The notes beneath the pieces are model-generated. The model searched no databases. It had not been told where the DNA came from and worked only from the letters and a program-made list of their open reading frames with translations. Shown here in pieces: positions 48,137 through 57,700 of a stretch of 64,000 nucleotides of DNA. Origin of the DNA: CAVTYH01 sp963738835 (GTDB lineage: Bacteria > Planctomycetota > Planctomycetia > Pirellulales > JADZDJ01); NCBI GenBank assembly GCA_963738835.1, contig CAVTYH010000007.1, positions 1 to 64,000 on the forward strand. The letters are read 5' to 3'. Position 1 is the first letter of the stretch. Each line of letters starts with the position of its first letter. The position numbers and the translations under genes were made by a program.

Positions 48137-48478
48137 GTGCAAATTAAAATCGCGACGCGGCACGGCCATTTGAGTGCCGCGACCCAGGCTAAAATCCAGG
48201 CCAAGGTGGGCCGGCTTTCAAGATATTTCGAGCGGCTTACAGCCATCGAAGTGACGGTCGATTTGGAACATGAAACGACCCCTATCATCGACATCAGGGT
48301 CAATGCCGAACATAAGCACGATTTTGTAGCCACCGAGCAATCCGGCGATCTTTGGCGGAGCGTCGACGGAGCGGTGCAGAAACTCGAACAACAATTGCGC
48401 AAGTACAAAGAGAAGGTTCTGGGTCGTCATCGAAAGCCCGCTGCCGGAAAGCAGCAGGCCGCGGCGGGAGAAGCGTGA
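48137..48478 (+). CDS. hpf: ribosome hibernation promoting factor (HPF/YfiA family), short form
   Basis: A 113-residue protein that binds the 30S decoding region and silences ribosomes in stationary phase. GTG at 48137 has GGAAGGAG upstream and gives the typical start VQIKIATRHGHLSAATQAKI; an upstream in-frame ATG at 48098 is possible but less typical. Family features: SRYFERLTAIEVTVDLEHE and EHKHDFVATEQSGDLWRSVD. A basic Lys/Gln/Ala tail replaces the long dimerisation domain, so it is the short type. Gene order HPF-EIIA-HPr-EI resembles the rpoN-hpf-ptsN-npr cluster of Proteobacteria. Confidence 0.93.
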   Translation: MQIKIATRHGHLSAATQAKIQAKVGRLSRYFERLTAIEVTVDLEHETTPIIDIRVNAEHKHDFVATEQSGDLWRSVDGAVQKLEQQLRKYKEKVLGRHRKPAAGKQQAAAGEA

Positions 48479-48491
48479 GCGGTTAGTTGTC

Positions 48492-48561
48492 AGGGTTCGG
48501 GGTTCAGTGAAAGCGGCCGGCTTCGCCTGCCGAATGTTCTGATTCCTGAATCCTGAACCCT
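48492..48561. repeat. inverted repeat, 16-bp stem with two mismatches
   Basis: AGGGTTCGGGGTTCAG (48492-48507) opposite CTGAATCCTGAACCCT (48546-48561), in the space between the HPF and EIIA genes. Confidence 0.55.
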
Positions 48562-48600
48562 CGCCGGAGACGGCCGGCCGGTCAGAAAGGACAACGATTC

Positions 48601-49077
48601 ATGAAGTTTGCCGACTTTGTAAGTACCGACGCCATTCGATCGCAGTTGAAGGCCGACGACAAGGAAGGCGTCATCCGTGAAATGACACAGTCGCTACTGG
48701 AAGCAGGAAAAATCAACGCCGACGAGTTGGAGAGCATCATCCGCGCCATTTTGAAACGAGAAGAATTGGGCAGCACTGGCATTGGCCGTGGCGTGGCTGT
48801 GCCGCACACCAAACACCCCAGCGTCAATCGCCTGGTGGGCACCGTGGCCGTGAGCTCGGGGGGGGTCGATTTTGATAGTCTGGACGGCGAAAAAGTTCAG
48901 CTCTTTTTTCTGCTGATATCGCCCCCCGATCGGCCCGGCGATCACTTGCGGGCACTGGAAAACATCTCTCGGCAATTACGCAACGACACGTTCTGCCGAT
49001 TTCTGAAACAGGCGAAATCGCCCGAGGAAATCAAGCAATTGCTGGAAGAAGCAGATAACAATCAGTTTGCAGCGTAA
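48601..49077 (+). CDS. ptsN: PTS EIIA domain protein (PtsN/nitrogen type)
   Basis: A 158-residue fructose/nitrogen-type EIIA. The phosphorylated residue should be His69 in GRGVAVPHTKHP. Other motifs: LGSTGIGRGVAVPHT, VQLFFLLISPPDRPGDHLRA and a helical C-terminus. There is no attached IIB or IIC domain, so it is likely regulatory. It would take phosphate from HPr (49261). ATG at 48601 follows AGAAAGGACAACGATTC. Confidence 0.92.
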   Translation: MKFADFVSTDAIRSQLKADDKEGVIREMTQSLLEAGKINADELESIIRAILKREELGSTGIGRGVAVPHTKHPSVNRLVGTVAVSSGGVDFDSLDGEKVQLFFLLISPPDRPGDHLRALENISRQLRNDTFCRFLKQAKSPEEIKQLLEEADNNQFAA

Positions 49078-49260
49078 TCCATTTTTCAAACGAACTGGAG
49101 ACAGAAGTTGCGGGCCAAATCCGACGGAGAAACGGATAAATCACCGCAGAGAGCGCAGGGAATTGCAGAGACGACACGGAGATAGGACGACGTTTTGTTG
49201 GCAAGAGCTCTGTGCTCCTTTGCGAACCTCTGCGGTGAATCAATCGGTCCGGTGCAGAAA

Positions 49261-49569
49261 ATGAGTGAAGGGAAGGCGAGTCGGGCAGTGGTGGTGAATA
49301 ACCCGCAGGGCATCCACGCGCGTCCGGCCGACCTGATTGTGCGGTTGGCGAAGCAGTACCAGTCGAAAATCGAGTTTTTGAAAGACAATCAGCGCGTCGA
49401 TGCCAAGAGCATTCTCGACCTGCTGACCCTGGGCGCGGTGCAAGGCACGCCGCTAACGATCGAGGCGGAAGGCTCCGATGCCGAGCAGGTCCTCGATGCT
49501 TTGACAGAACTGTTCGCCAGCAATTTTGCGGAAAACGAACCAAACCAGAACCAATCAACCTCGAGCTGA
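49261..49569 (+). CDS. ptsH: HPr-family phosphocarrier protein
   Basis: A 102-residue carrier that passes phosphate from EI to EIIA. The active His is His19 in NPQGIHARPADLIVRLA. A serine at the place of the regulatory Ser46 of Firmicutes is present (Ser50 in DAKSILDLLTLGA), so kinase control is possible; no HPr kinase gene is seen. I chose the ATG at 49261 (MSEGKASRAVVV); a longer frame from 49195 adds unrelated residues. It lies between EIIA and EI. Confidence 0.92.
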   Translation: MSEGKASRAVVVNNPQGIHARPADLIVRLAKQYQSKIEFLKDNQRVDAKSILDLLTLGAVQGTPLTIEAEGSDAEQVLDALTELFASNFAENEPNQNQSTSS

Positions 49570-49655
49570 ACCGCGGCACGAAAGAGCCCAAGGCCTCGTG
49601 TTAATCGCGCTTTAGCTCACTCGGCATCGGAGAGGGTCGAAGAGTCGAAAAGTCG

Positions 49656-49727
49656 AAGAGTCGAAGAGTCGCCAAATTAGGCGAATCGCAGCATCTGCCT
49701 CTCAGGCTTTTAGACTCTTCGACTCTT
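49656..49727. repeat. inverted repeat, 15-bp perfect stem of GTCGAAGA words
   Basis: AAGAGTCGAAGAGTC (49656-49670) and its complement (49713-49727). The left arm is part of a longer tandem of GTCGAAGA words from about 49636. It lies between the HPr and EI genes. Confidence 0.6.
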
Positions 49728-49805
49728 TGCCCCGGCTCCGTCCGCGCGGCAGCGCCTATCGTGGCGCGTCGCCGCGTCGCCGAGGAAAACCGTACACGGA
49801 CGGGC

Positions 49806-51551
49806 ATGCAACGATTACAGGGCATTGCCGTCTCACCCGGCGTCGCCATTGGCGAATCCCTGGTGATGGACAGCGAGGGATTTCGCATCCCGCGCCGGTT
49901 CGTTTCGCGCGATGCCGTGCATGACGAACTCGAGCGGTTCGAAAAAGCAGCCACTGCAGCCGGCGCCGAAATCGAAAGTAACCGCGACGCCGTGGCCAAG
50001 GAATTAGGCCCGCAGTATGCCGCCATCTTCGATGCGCATCTGCAAATGCTCACGGATTGGAAACTGCGGTCGGAGATCGACACTCTGATCCGAGAGCGGC
50101 ATTACTCGCCCGAATATGCGGTCAGCCGCACGCTGCGCCGTTACGCCAAGGTGTTTCAGGGGCTGCCCGGCGGCGGGTTCTCGGAACGGGCCAGCGACAT
50201 TTTTGATGTCGAAAAGCGACTGCTGCGCAACTTGCTGGGCCGGCGTCGCGAAGAGCTTGCGTCACTCACCTCGCCAGCGGTGATTTTGGCGCACGATCTT
50301 ACGCCCAGCGAAACCGCTAATCTCGACCGCAACTTTGTCCGCGGGTTTGTCACTGAAGTCGGCGGTCCTGGCAGCCACACGGCCATTGTGGCCGAGGGCA
50401 TGGAAATTCCCGCCGTGGTCGGCGTCGGTCCGTTTCTCACCGATGTTTCCGGCGGCGATCTGGTGATTATCGACGGCAATCAGGGTCTCGTGATCCTTCA
50501 ACCCGATGAAGAAACGGTGGCCCACTACCGGCACGAGGTGGAAGAACAGCGCTCGCTGGCCGCACGACTGGAAACATTGCGCGATCTGCCGGCCCAGACG
50601 GCTGACGGCGTGCGAATTGATTTGATGGGCAACATCGAGTTTCCCTACGAGGTTGATCACTGCGTGGAGCGCGGCGCCGACGGCATCGGCTTATATCGGA
50701 CGGAGTTTCTGTACCTCTCGGCCGCCGTGGAACCGACCGAAGAAACTCACTTCGAGGCCTACAAACGGGTGATCGATGCCATGGGCAAAAAGCCCGTGGT
50801 GATTCGTACGCTCGACTTAGGCGCCGATAAGCTGGCTCAAATTCCCAGCCCCGACGAAGAACGCAATCCGGTGCTCGGTTTGCGCAGCATCCGCATGTCG
50901 CTGCGCAACGTGCCGCTGTTTCGCACCCAGTTGCGGGCCATTTTGCGAGCCAGCGCCCTGGGTGATGTGCGAATCATGTTTCCGCTAATCACTACGCTGC
51001 TGGAATTGCGGCAAGCGCGGATGGTGCTGATCGACGTGATGGAAGATCTCGAAGAGCACAAAATTCCGTTCAATCGTGAATTGCCCGTCGGGATGATGGT
51101 CGAAGTACCGGCGGCGGTGATGATGATCGATCGGTTTGTAGAAGAGGTCGATTTCGTGAGCATCGGCACGAACGATCTCATTCAGTATTCGCTGGCGGTC
51201 GATCGCAGTAACAAAGACGTGGCCGGACTATACAACACTTGCGATCCGGCGATTTTGCGTCTGATCGACATGTCCGTGACGGCAGCAAAGCGGGCCAACA
51301 TCCCGGCCAATTTGTGCGGCCGGATGAGCAGCAGCACCACTTATACGCAATTGCTTTTGGGCATGGGCATGCGGCAATTCAGTGTCACGCCGGGTGCAAT
51401 TCCGGAGGTGAAACGCATCATCCGTGCCACGACCATCTCGCAGTGTGAAGCCATCGCACAAAAGGCACGTGAGATGGAAAACGCGCGTGACATTAAAGCG
51501 TATTTGCGCGATGAATTGAAAAAGACAGCGCCGGAGTTGGATCAAAGATGA
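49806..51551 (+). CDS. ptsI: phosphoenolpyruvate-protein phosphotransferase (EI)
   Basis: Starts the phosphorelay by taking phosphate from PEP. Complete at 581 residues. ATG at 49806 gives the family N-terminus MQRLQGIAVSPGVAIGE; the frame is open further up. The phosphorylated His is His191 in VGGPGSHTAIVAEGMEIPAV. The PEP-binding barrel shows GIGLYRTEFLYL, RTLDLGADK, FRTQLRAILRAS, GMMVEVPAAVMMIDRF and FVSIGTNDLIQYSLAVDRSN. The catalytic Cys is in NLCGRMSSS. The stop overlaps the next start by ATGA. Confidence 0.95.
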   Translation: MQRLQGIAVSPGVAIGESLVMDSEGFRIPRRFVSRDAVHDELERFEKAATAAGAEIESNRDAVAKELGPQYAAIFDAHLQMLTDWKLRSEIDTLIRERHYSPEYAVSRTLRRYAKVFQGLPGGGFSERASDIFDVEKRLLRNLLGRRREELASLTSPAVILAHDLTPSETANLDRNFVRGFVTEVGGPGSHTAIVAEGMEIPAVVGVGPFLTDVSGGDLVIIDGNQGLVILQPDEETVAHYRHEVEEQRSLAARLETLRDLPAQTADGVRIDLMGNIEFPYEVDHCVERGADGIGLYRTEFLYLSAAVEPTEETHFEAYKRVIDAMGKKPVVIRTLDLGADKLAQIPSPDEERNPVLGLRSIRMSLRNVPLFRTQLRAILRASALGDVRIMFPLITTLLELRQARMVLIDVMEDLEEHKIPFNRELPVGMMVEVPAAVMMIDRFVEEVDFVSIGTNDLIQYSLAVDRSNKDVAGLYNTCDPAILRLIDMSVTAAKRANIPANLCGRMSSSTTYTQLLLGMGMRQFSVTPGAIPEVKRIIRATTISQCEAIAQKAREMENARDIKAYLRDELKKTAPELDQR

Positions 51552-52222
51552 CGCCAATTCGCCAACGTGTTCGAATTCGCTTCACCAAGCAAGACGATCT
51601 TCGCTGGATCAGTCACCGCGACCTGATGCGCACCTGGGAGCGGTTACTGCGTCGTGCTGGAATTACACTGAGCATGACCGAGGGCTTTCATCCCAAGCCG
51701 CGGATGAATTTCCCTTCGGCGTTGGCGGTGGGCATTGCCGGTTTGGAAGAGCTGATTGAAATCGACCTGGCCGAAGAGCACACGGCCGAGTCGCTGCGGG
51801 CGATCCTTGAACCGCAATTACCGCCGGGCATGGTTTTGGGGCTGATCGAGGTTCTGCCGGCACCCGATCGCAAAGCGCAGGTGAACAGCGTGACTTTTGA
51901 AACGGCCATTTTGGTCGAACGACAACCAGCGCTGTTGGATCGCATTGCCTGGTTAATGTCGCAATCGTCGTTTCCGATTGAGCGCGAAGGCCGGAAGACG
52001 CCGCTCGATTTACGCCCCCTCATCGAGGAACTCGAATTGGACAGCGGTACGCTGCGCATGCGGCTTCGCGTTGATCGTGAAGGCAGTGCCCGCCCGCGCA
52101 AAGTCTTACAGGCCTTGGAAGTCGCAGATTTAGAGTACGAAGGATCTTTTCTTACCCGAACACGCGTGGAGTTATTGGACGACAGTCGAAACCCATTCGC
52201 CGCTGCGTCCGCAACTCCCTAA
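51548..52222 (+). CDS. TIGR03936/DUF2344 family protein
   Basis: A 224-residue protein. The opening RVRIRFTKQDDLRWISHRDL and TEGFHPKPRMNFPSALAVGI match the family that is often fused to, or encoded beside, radical SAM proteins and next to RNase E/G and bL21, exactly as here. Function is not known; a role in RNA modification or ribosome assembly is suggested by the conserved neighbourhood. It overlaps ptsI by 4 bases and is followed by the RNase gene after 18 bp. Confidence 0.9.
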   Translation: MTPIRQRVRIRFTKQDDLRWISHRDLMRTWERLLRRAGITLSMTEGFHPKPRMNFPSALAVGIAGLEELIEIDLAEEHTAESLRAILEPQLPPGMVLGLIEVLPAPDRKAQVNSVTFETAILVERQPALLDRIAWLMSQSSFPIEREGRKTPLDLRPLIEELELDSGTLRMRLRVDREGSARPRKVLQALEVADLEYEGSFLTRTRVELLDDSRNPFAAASATP

Positions 52223-52240
52223 GAATTAGAAAGCAACGCA

Positions 52241-53975
52241 ATGAAACAAGAAATGTTAATCAACGTTTCGCAACCCGAGGAATGTCGGATTGCGATCGTT
52301 GAAGACGCAATTCTCGAAGAGCTATACATCGAACGCACCAGTGCCGACAACTACGTGGGCAATATTTACAAAGGCCGCGTGGTGAACATCGAGCCCAGCA
52401 TTCAAGCGGCGTTTGTCGATTTTGGCGTCGGCCGCAACGGTTTTTTGCACATTAGCGATGTCGAGCCGCAGTATTTTCGCCAAGGCGGATACGATCCCGA
52501 TCGGCCCATTGAATATGGCAGCCGTCAGCGGCGTGATGAGCCACGGCGCGACGAAGCGCATCCTGACGGCGGGTCGCCGGAAAACGAATTGTCGCCGCAG
52601 TCCGACGAAGTGGCCGTTGAAGATCAGGCCGATGTCGATTTCGACGAAGACGGACCTCGCCGTCCGCAGCAAAACCGTCGCGGACCGCGTTTCGGCGTGC
52701 GGCCGCGCATCAAGCCGCCGATTCAGGAAATTCTGCGCCGCGGTGACGAGCTGCTGGTGCAAGTCATCAAAGAAGGCATCGGCACCAAAGGTCCGACGCT
52801 TTCCACCTACATCAGCATTCCCGGCCGCTATCTGGTATTGATGCCGGCGCTGGGTCGTGTCGGGGTGTCTCGCAAAATCGAGGATGAAGAAGCCCGGCGA
52901 AAACTGCGCGACATCATGAACGAATTGAGTCCGCCGCGCGGATTGGGCTTCATCGTTCGCACCGCCGGAATCGATCGCACCAAAAAAGAAATTTCACGCG
53001 ACCTGGCATATTTGCTGCGGCTCTGGAAAGTGATCACCCGGCGAATCAAAAAGCATCCGGCACCGGTCACGATCTACGAAGAGAGTGATATGATCATTCG
53101 CACTATCCGCGATATTTTCACCGGTGAGGTCGATTCCATCTTCATCGACGAACCCGCCGCCTACGAACGGGCCAAAGAATTCCTGCAGATCGTCATGCCG
53201 CGGTACGTGAATCGGTTGCAGTTGTATGCCGGCAAAGAACCGTTGTTCCATAAGTACAGCATTGAAAGCGAAATCGCCAAAATTCAGCAGCGCAAAGTGC
53301 CGCTCAGGCAGGGTGGTTCGATTGTGATCGACCAGACTGAAGCGCTCGTGGCCATCGACGTAAACAGCGGCAACTTCCGCGCTGACGACAGCGCGGAGGA
53401 AACGGCGTATCAGATGAATCAGTTAGCCGCCAAAGAAATCGCCCGGCAATTGCGGTTGCGCGATTTGGGCGGCGTCATCGTGAACGACTTTATCGATATG
53501 CGCAAAGAACGCCACCGCCGCAATGTGGAGCTGCGCTTTCCGCGACGCCATGAAGCGCGATCGGGCCCGTACCAAAATCCTGCGCACCAGTCCCTTCGGC
53601 CTGATCGAAATGACTCGGCAGCGCATCCGGCCGAGTCTGAAGCGGAGCGTCTACAAAGAATGCCCCTGCTGCACCGGCACCGGCGTGGTGAAAACGGCCG
53701 AAAGCATGGCCATCGAAGTTGTGCGGTTGTTGATGTTCGCCGCTCAGCGGGAAGGGGTGGCCCGCGTGGCAGTGACTGTGGCCGACGAGGTGGCCAACTA
53801 TCTGCACAACAAAAAACGGCGTGAAATCGCCCGGCTGGAAGACCAAAGCAACATGACCATCCAGGTTTACGGCAAGGAAGGGGCGCCGCCGGAGCATTTG
53901 GGCATGGAATGCCTGGACAGTGCCGGCCGCGAAATCAGGCTGCCCATGGTGGGCGGGACCTCGACCTCCCACTAG
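52241..53975 (+). CDS. rng: ribonuclease E/G (one frameshift)
   Basis: Endoribonuclease for rRNA and mRNA processing, about 577 residues. N-terminal S1 domain: YVGNIYKGRVVNIEPSIQAA, FVDFGVGRNGFLHISDVEP. A charged insert of about 75 residues (roughly 90-160, Asp/Glu then Arg/Pro-rich) splits the S1 domain. Catalytic acidic motifs: EALVAIDVNSGNF and VIVNDFIDMRKERHR. The zinc-link cysteines are in YKECPCCTGTGVVKT. A frame change near 53530 joins HRRNVELRF-type sequence to FRDAMKRDRARTKIL. It precedes bL21, as in many genomes. Confidence 0.93.
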
Positions 53976-54012
53976 ATCTCGGCTAAATTGTTAGGTTTGA
54001 AAGAATTCTACT

Positions 54013-54166
54013 ACCACGGAGACATGGAGACACGGAGCAACAGCAAGAAAGTTGATGAGGAAACGTAAGAATCAAGAAAGTGCAATCCGCGCGTCGAGCT
54101 CGATTGTCTCCCTTGATTCTTCGCTCGCTTGCTATAGTCTGCTCCGTGTCTCCGTGTCTCCGTGGT
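54013..54166. repeat. inverted repeat, 25-bp stem of ACGGAGAC words
   Basis: A 25-base arm at 54013-54037, beginning ACCACGGAGACATGGAGACA, is complementary to 54142-54166 with a single mismatch, and they lie 104 bases apart. Each arm is a tandem of GGAGACAC. It fills the gap between the RNase gene and bL21. Confidence 0.75.
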
Positions 54167-54191
54167 TAAATTCCTCACCGCGGAGCACTCC

Positions 54192-54503
54192 ATGTACGCC
54201 ATTGTGACCGACGGCGCAAAGCAACTGAAAGTCGAAGCAGGCCAGGTGATCGACATCGATTACCGCGATGTTCCCGCCGGCGAGACGATTACTTTCGATC
54301 GTGTTCTGGCCCTGGGTGGCGATGGCGGCGCGAAAATCGGCCAGCCGGTCGTTGGCGGCGCTAGCGTCACCGCCGAAGTTTTGGGACCCACCCAAGGCCC
54401 GAAACTCGTCGTCCAAAAATTCCGCCGCCGCAAAAACTCCCGCCGCCGCACCGGCCACCGTCAACTGTACACGCAGGTGAAAATCAGCAAGATTCTGGCG
54501 TGA
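54192..54503 (+). CDS. rplU: 50S ribosomal protein L21 (bL21)
   Basis: A 103-residue large-subunit protein. MYAIVTDGAKQLKVEAGQVI, FDRVLALGGDGGAKIGQPVV and the basic C-terminal FRRRKNSRRRTGHRQLYTQV are typical. ATG at 54192 follows CGCGGAGCAC. No bL27 gene follows, which is the usual partner; the giant CotH proteins come next instead. Confidence 0.96.
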   Translation: MYAIVTDGAKQLKVEAGQVIDIDYRDVPAGETITFDRVLALGGDGGAKIGQPVVGGASVTAEVLGPTQGPKLVVQKFRRRKNSRRRTGHRQLYTQVKISKILA

Positions 54504-54636
54504 ATATCCACTCTGGATATGGTGTGGGCCCGTCCGTCCAGGATGGTTTCGTCGTACACTGACGGAATTCGGCGAAACTGAGTGAGTGCCTCGCCTCGAA
54601 CTTGCGAGCCGATGCAGCGTGCTGCACCTCTTTTTC

Positions 54637-54667
54637 GCTGGCATCCGTTTGCGCTTGTTTGTAAAAT
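54637..54667 (+). promoter_or_regulatory. shared promoter-like box, copy 1
   Basis: GCTGGC (54637-54642), 19 bases, then TAAAAT (54662-54667) within a 26-base block (54658-54683, TTTGTAAAATGTGAGCATCT...) that matches 20 of 26 bases upstream of the paralogue at 59227. Both blocks lie about 40 bases before the start codon. Confidence 0.5.
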
Positions 54668-54724
54668 GTGAGCATCTTGTCAGGCTGATGTTAGCGGCTG
54701 TGCGGTTCATCGGGGGAGGCAATC

Positions 54725-57700
54725 GTGGGGGGGTCAAGGCAAAAGATGCGGCTGCGCAAACGGGCTGCGCACGTACGCAATCGCAGCAGGTGCCTGCACA
54801 CCGGGCTGGAATTCTTGGAACCCCGGCTGGCGCTGACGGCTAGCTTCGTTATCAGCGAGTTCTTGGCAGATAACGCCGGTGGCTTGCACGATCGTTACGG
54901 CGCAACGCCCGACTGGATTGAAATTCACAACCAGGGCGACACGGCCGGCAGTCTGAACGGCTATTATCTGACTGACAAAGCCTCGAACAAAACCAAATGG
55001 CAATTTCCGAATGTCACCCTCGCGGCCGGCGGCTATCTGGTTGTCTTCGCCGACAGCAATCACAACGATCGCGACCCCGCCCAAGAGCTGCACACCGGTT
55101 TTGCGCTGGGTAAAGACGGCGAATACCTGGGACTGATTGCACCGGACGGCGTGACGGTCGTTCAAGAATTCGCCCCCACGTTTCCGCCGCAGTCGCAAAA
55201 CATTTCATACGGACCGGGACAAGTCGTCACCACCGACAATCTCGTCGCTCAAGGCTCAGCGGCGAAGACGATTGTGCCCACGTCGGCCAATCACAATACT
55301 TACGATTCGGTGTGGAAGAATGAAAATTACACGCCTGATGGCAGCTGGATTTCCGGCCCCACGGCCGTCGGATTTGGTCAAACGTTCAACGGCTTTCAGG
55401 TCAAGGAGTATCAGGCGAACACCTCTGCCGGCAGTCCGATCGGAACAACGCTCGATTCGATCGATGAAGTGCTGGCAATGATCGATAATCCCGCAGCGTA
55501 CACAAGTGTTACCGCGGGGAACTATGCGACCATTAACTTCCGGAACAACTATTCGGGCGCCGGCAATGCCACCCGCTACACGACAGGGCAGATAGAATTC
55601 CCCGGGCAAACCAGCGGCACCGACTACAACCACACCGCCACCGAGGTGCATGCGCTCATCACCATCCCCACCGCCGGCGCGTGGACCTTCGGCCTCGATC
55701 ACAACGAAGGGTATCTGCTTCAAATCGGCGATTTCCAGGCCAGTCAAAATGGCATGGGCAGCACGGAAAAGTTCCACACCTTCACGTTCGACACCGCCGG
55801 CACTTACGAGCTGAATCTCTACCAGTTCGAACGCACCGGCAGCTCATGGCTGAAGCTTTATGCGGCGTCCGGCACGTTGACCAGCTTCAACGCCAGCGCC
55901 TTTGATCTGGTCGGCGATGTCGCCAATGGCGGTCTCGCGGTGAAATCAGATTTAGTCGGCAGCACCGGCACCAGCATTAGCCAGCTCTTGGGCACCAACA
56001 TCCAAAGCCAAATGTCGGACGTCAATTCTTCGTTCTACACGCGCGTCAACTTCAACGTGAGCAATCCGGCGGATCTCGATCAACTGACGCTGCGGATGCG
56101 GTACGACGATGGATTCGTTGCCTATCTCAACGGTACGGAAATCGCTCGGAAAAATACCCCGGGAGCGGTCGGCGCGCCTGTGGCTTACAACGCCGTGGCC
56201 ACTGCCAATCGATCGGGCGATGAAGTGCTAACCGCCGAAGAATTCGATGTCACTTCATTTCTGTCGCTGCTTACGCCGGGCCAAAACGTACTTGCAGTTC
56301 AAGGTTTGAACGCCTCCGCAAGCGATCCCGATGCATTCGTGTTGCCGGAACTGATTGCAACGGACGTCATTTCAACGGGCAATGTCTATTTCACGACACC
56401 CACGCCTGGCGCGCCCAATGGCAATGCCTATCTAGGCCTGGTGGCCGATACGAATTTCAGCGACCACCGCGGATTTTTTGATTCGCCCTTCCAGGTCTCG
56501 ATAACCACAGCCACGCCCGGGCGCAAATTTATTACACCACCGATGGAAGCGTGCCGACCGAAGCCAGTGGCACGCCTTACATTAGCCCAATCAATATCAG
56601 CCACACCACGGTGCTGCGGGCCGCGGCATTCAAGGCGGGCTACGTGCCGACCAATGTCGATACCGAATCGTACTTCTTTGTCAACGACGTGGTGCAGCAA
56701 ACCTTCCAATCGACGATCGACGCCGGCTTTCCTACGACCTGGGGAAGCTTCACGGGGGTCGACTACGGTTTGGATCCGGACATCATCGGCAACTTCGACG
56801 CCAACGGCAATCCGACGGGCGGAGATCTGTTTGGCGGCACGTATGCAGCCCAGATTAAACAAGATCTGCTGTCGCTGCCCACGATCTCGATCGTGATGAA
56901 CATCAACGATATGTTCGGCCCCAACGGCATTTATTCGAATCCGACGCTCCGCGGCGATGCCTGGGAGAAGCCCGTCTCGGTGGAATACATCACCAACGAC
57001 GGCTCGCCAGAGTTTCAGGTCAACGCAGGAATACAAATTCAGGGCGCATATTTCCGCTCGAACAGCAACAGCCAGAAGCACTCGTTCCGCTTGTTGTTCA
57101 AAGATATTTACGGACCGACGAAGCTCGATTTCCCGTTGTTTGGCGACGATGCGGCCAGCGAATTCAACACCATCGTCCTGCGCCGGAGCGAACGATTCTT
57201 ACTCGTGGAATTCGGCGCGGTTTACGGAACAATATATCCGCGACGAGTTCAATCGCAGCCTGCAAGAGGACAGCGGCAATCCCAATGTGCACGGCACGTT
57301 CGTGCAACTGTATATCAACGGCGTGTATTGGGGCCTGTACAATCCGGTCGAACGGCCCGACGAAGAATTCGCCGCCACTTACTTCGGCGGCGATGCGGCA
57401 GATTACGATGTCGTACACCGCGGCGGCGGCACGTTCGAAGTGCAAAATGGCGACATCAACGCCTGGAACGATATGTTGGCCAAAGCCGCGCAGGCCAGTA
57501 ACTCGCTGGCCGCCTACGAGGAACTCCAAGGCCAGTATCCCGATGGCACCCCGAACCCGGCCACGCCGGCATTGTTGGATGTCGCCAGCTACGTCCGGTA
57601 TATCGCCATCAACGCTTGGGGCGGCAACTGGGATTGGCCGCGGAACAACTTTTTTGCCGCGCGCGATCGCAATCCCGACACCACCACCGGCTTCGAGTTC

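Noticed and set aside
49656..49727. GTCGAAGA tandem words as a possible CRISPR-like array
   Set aside because: The words are contiguous, with no unique spacers, and form a single hairpin.
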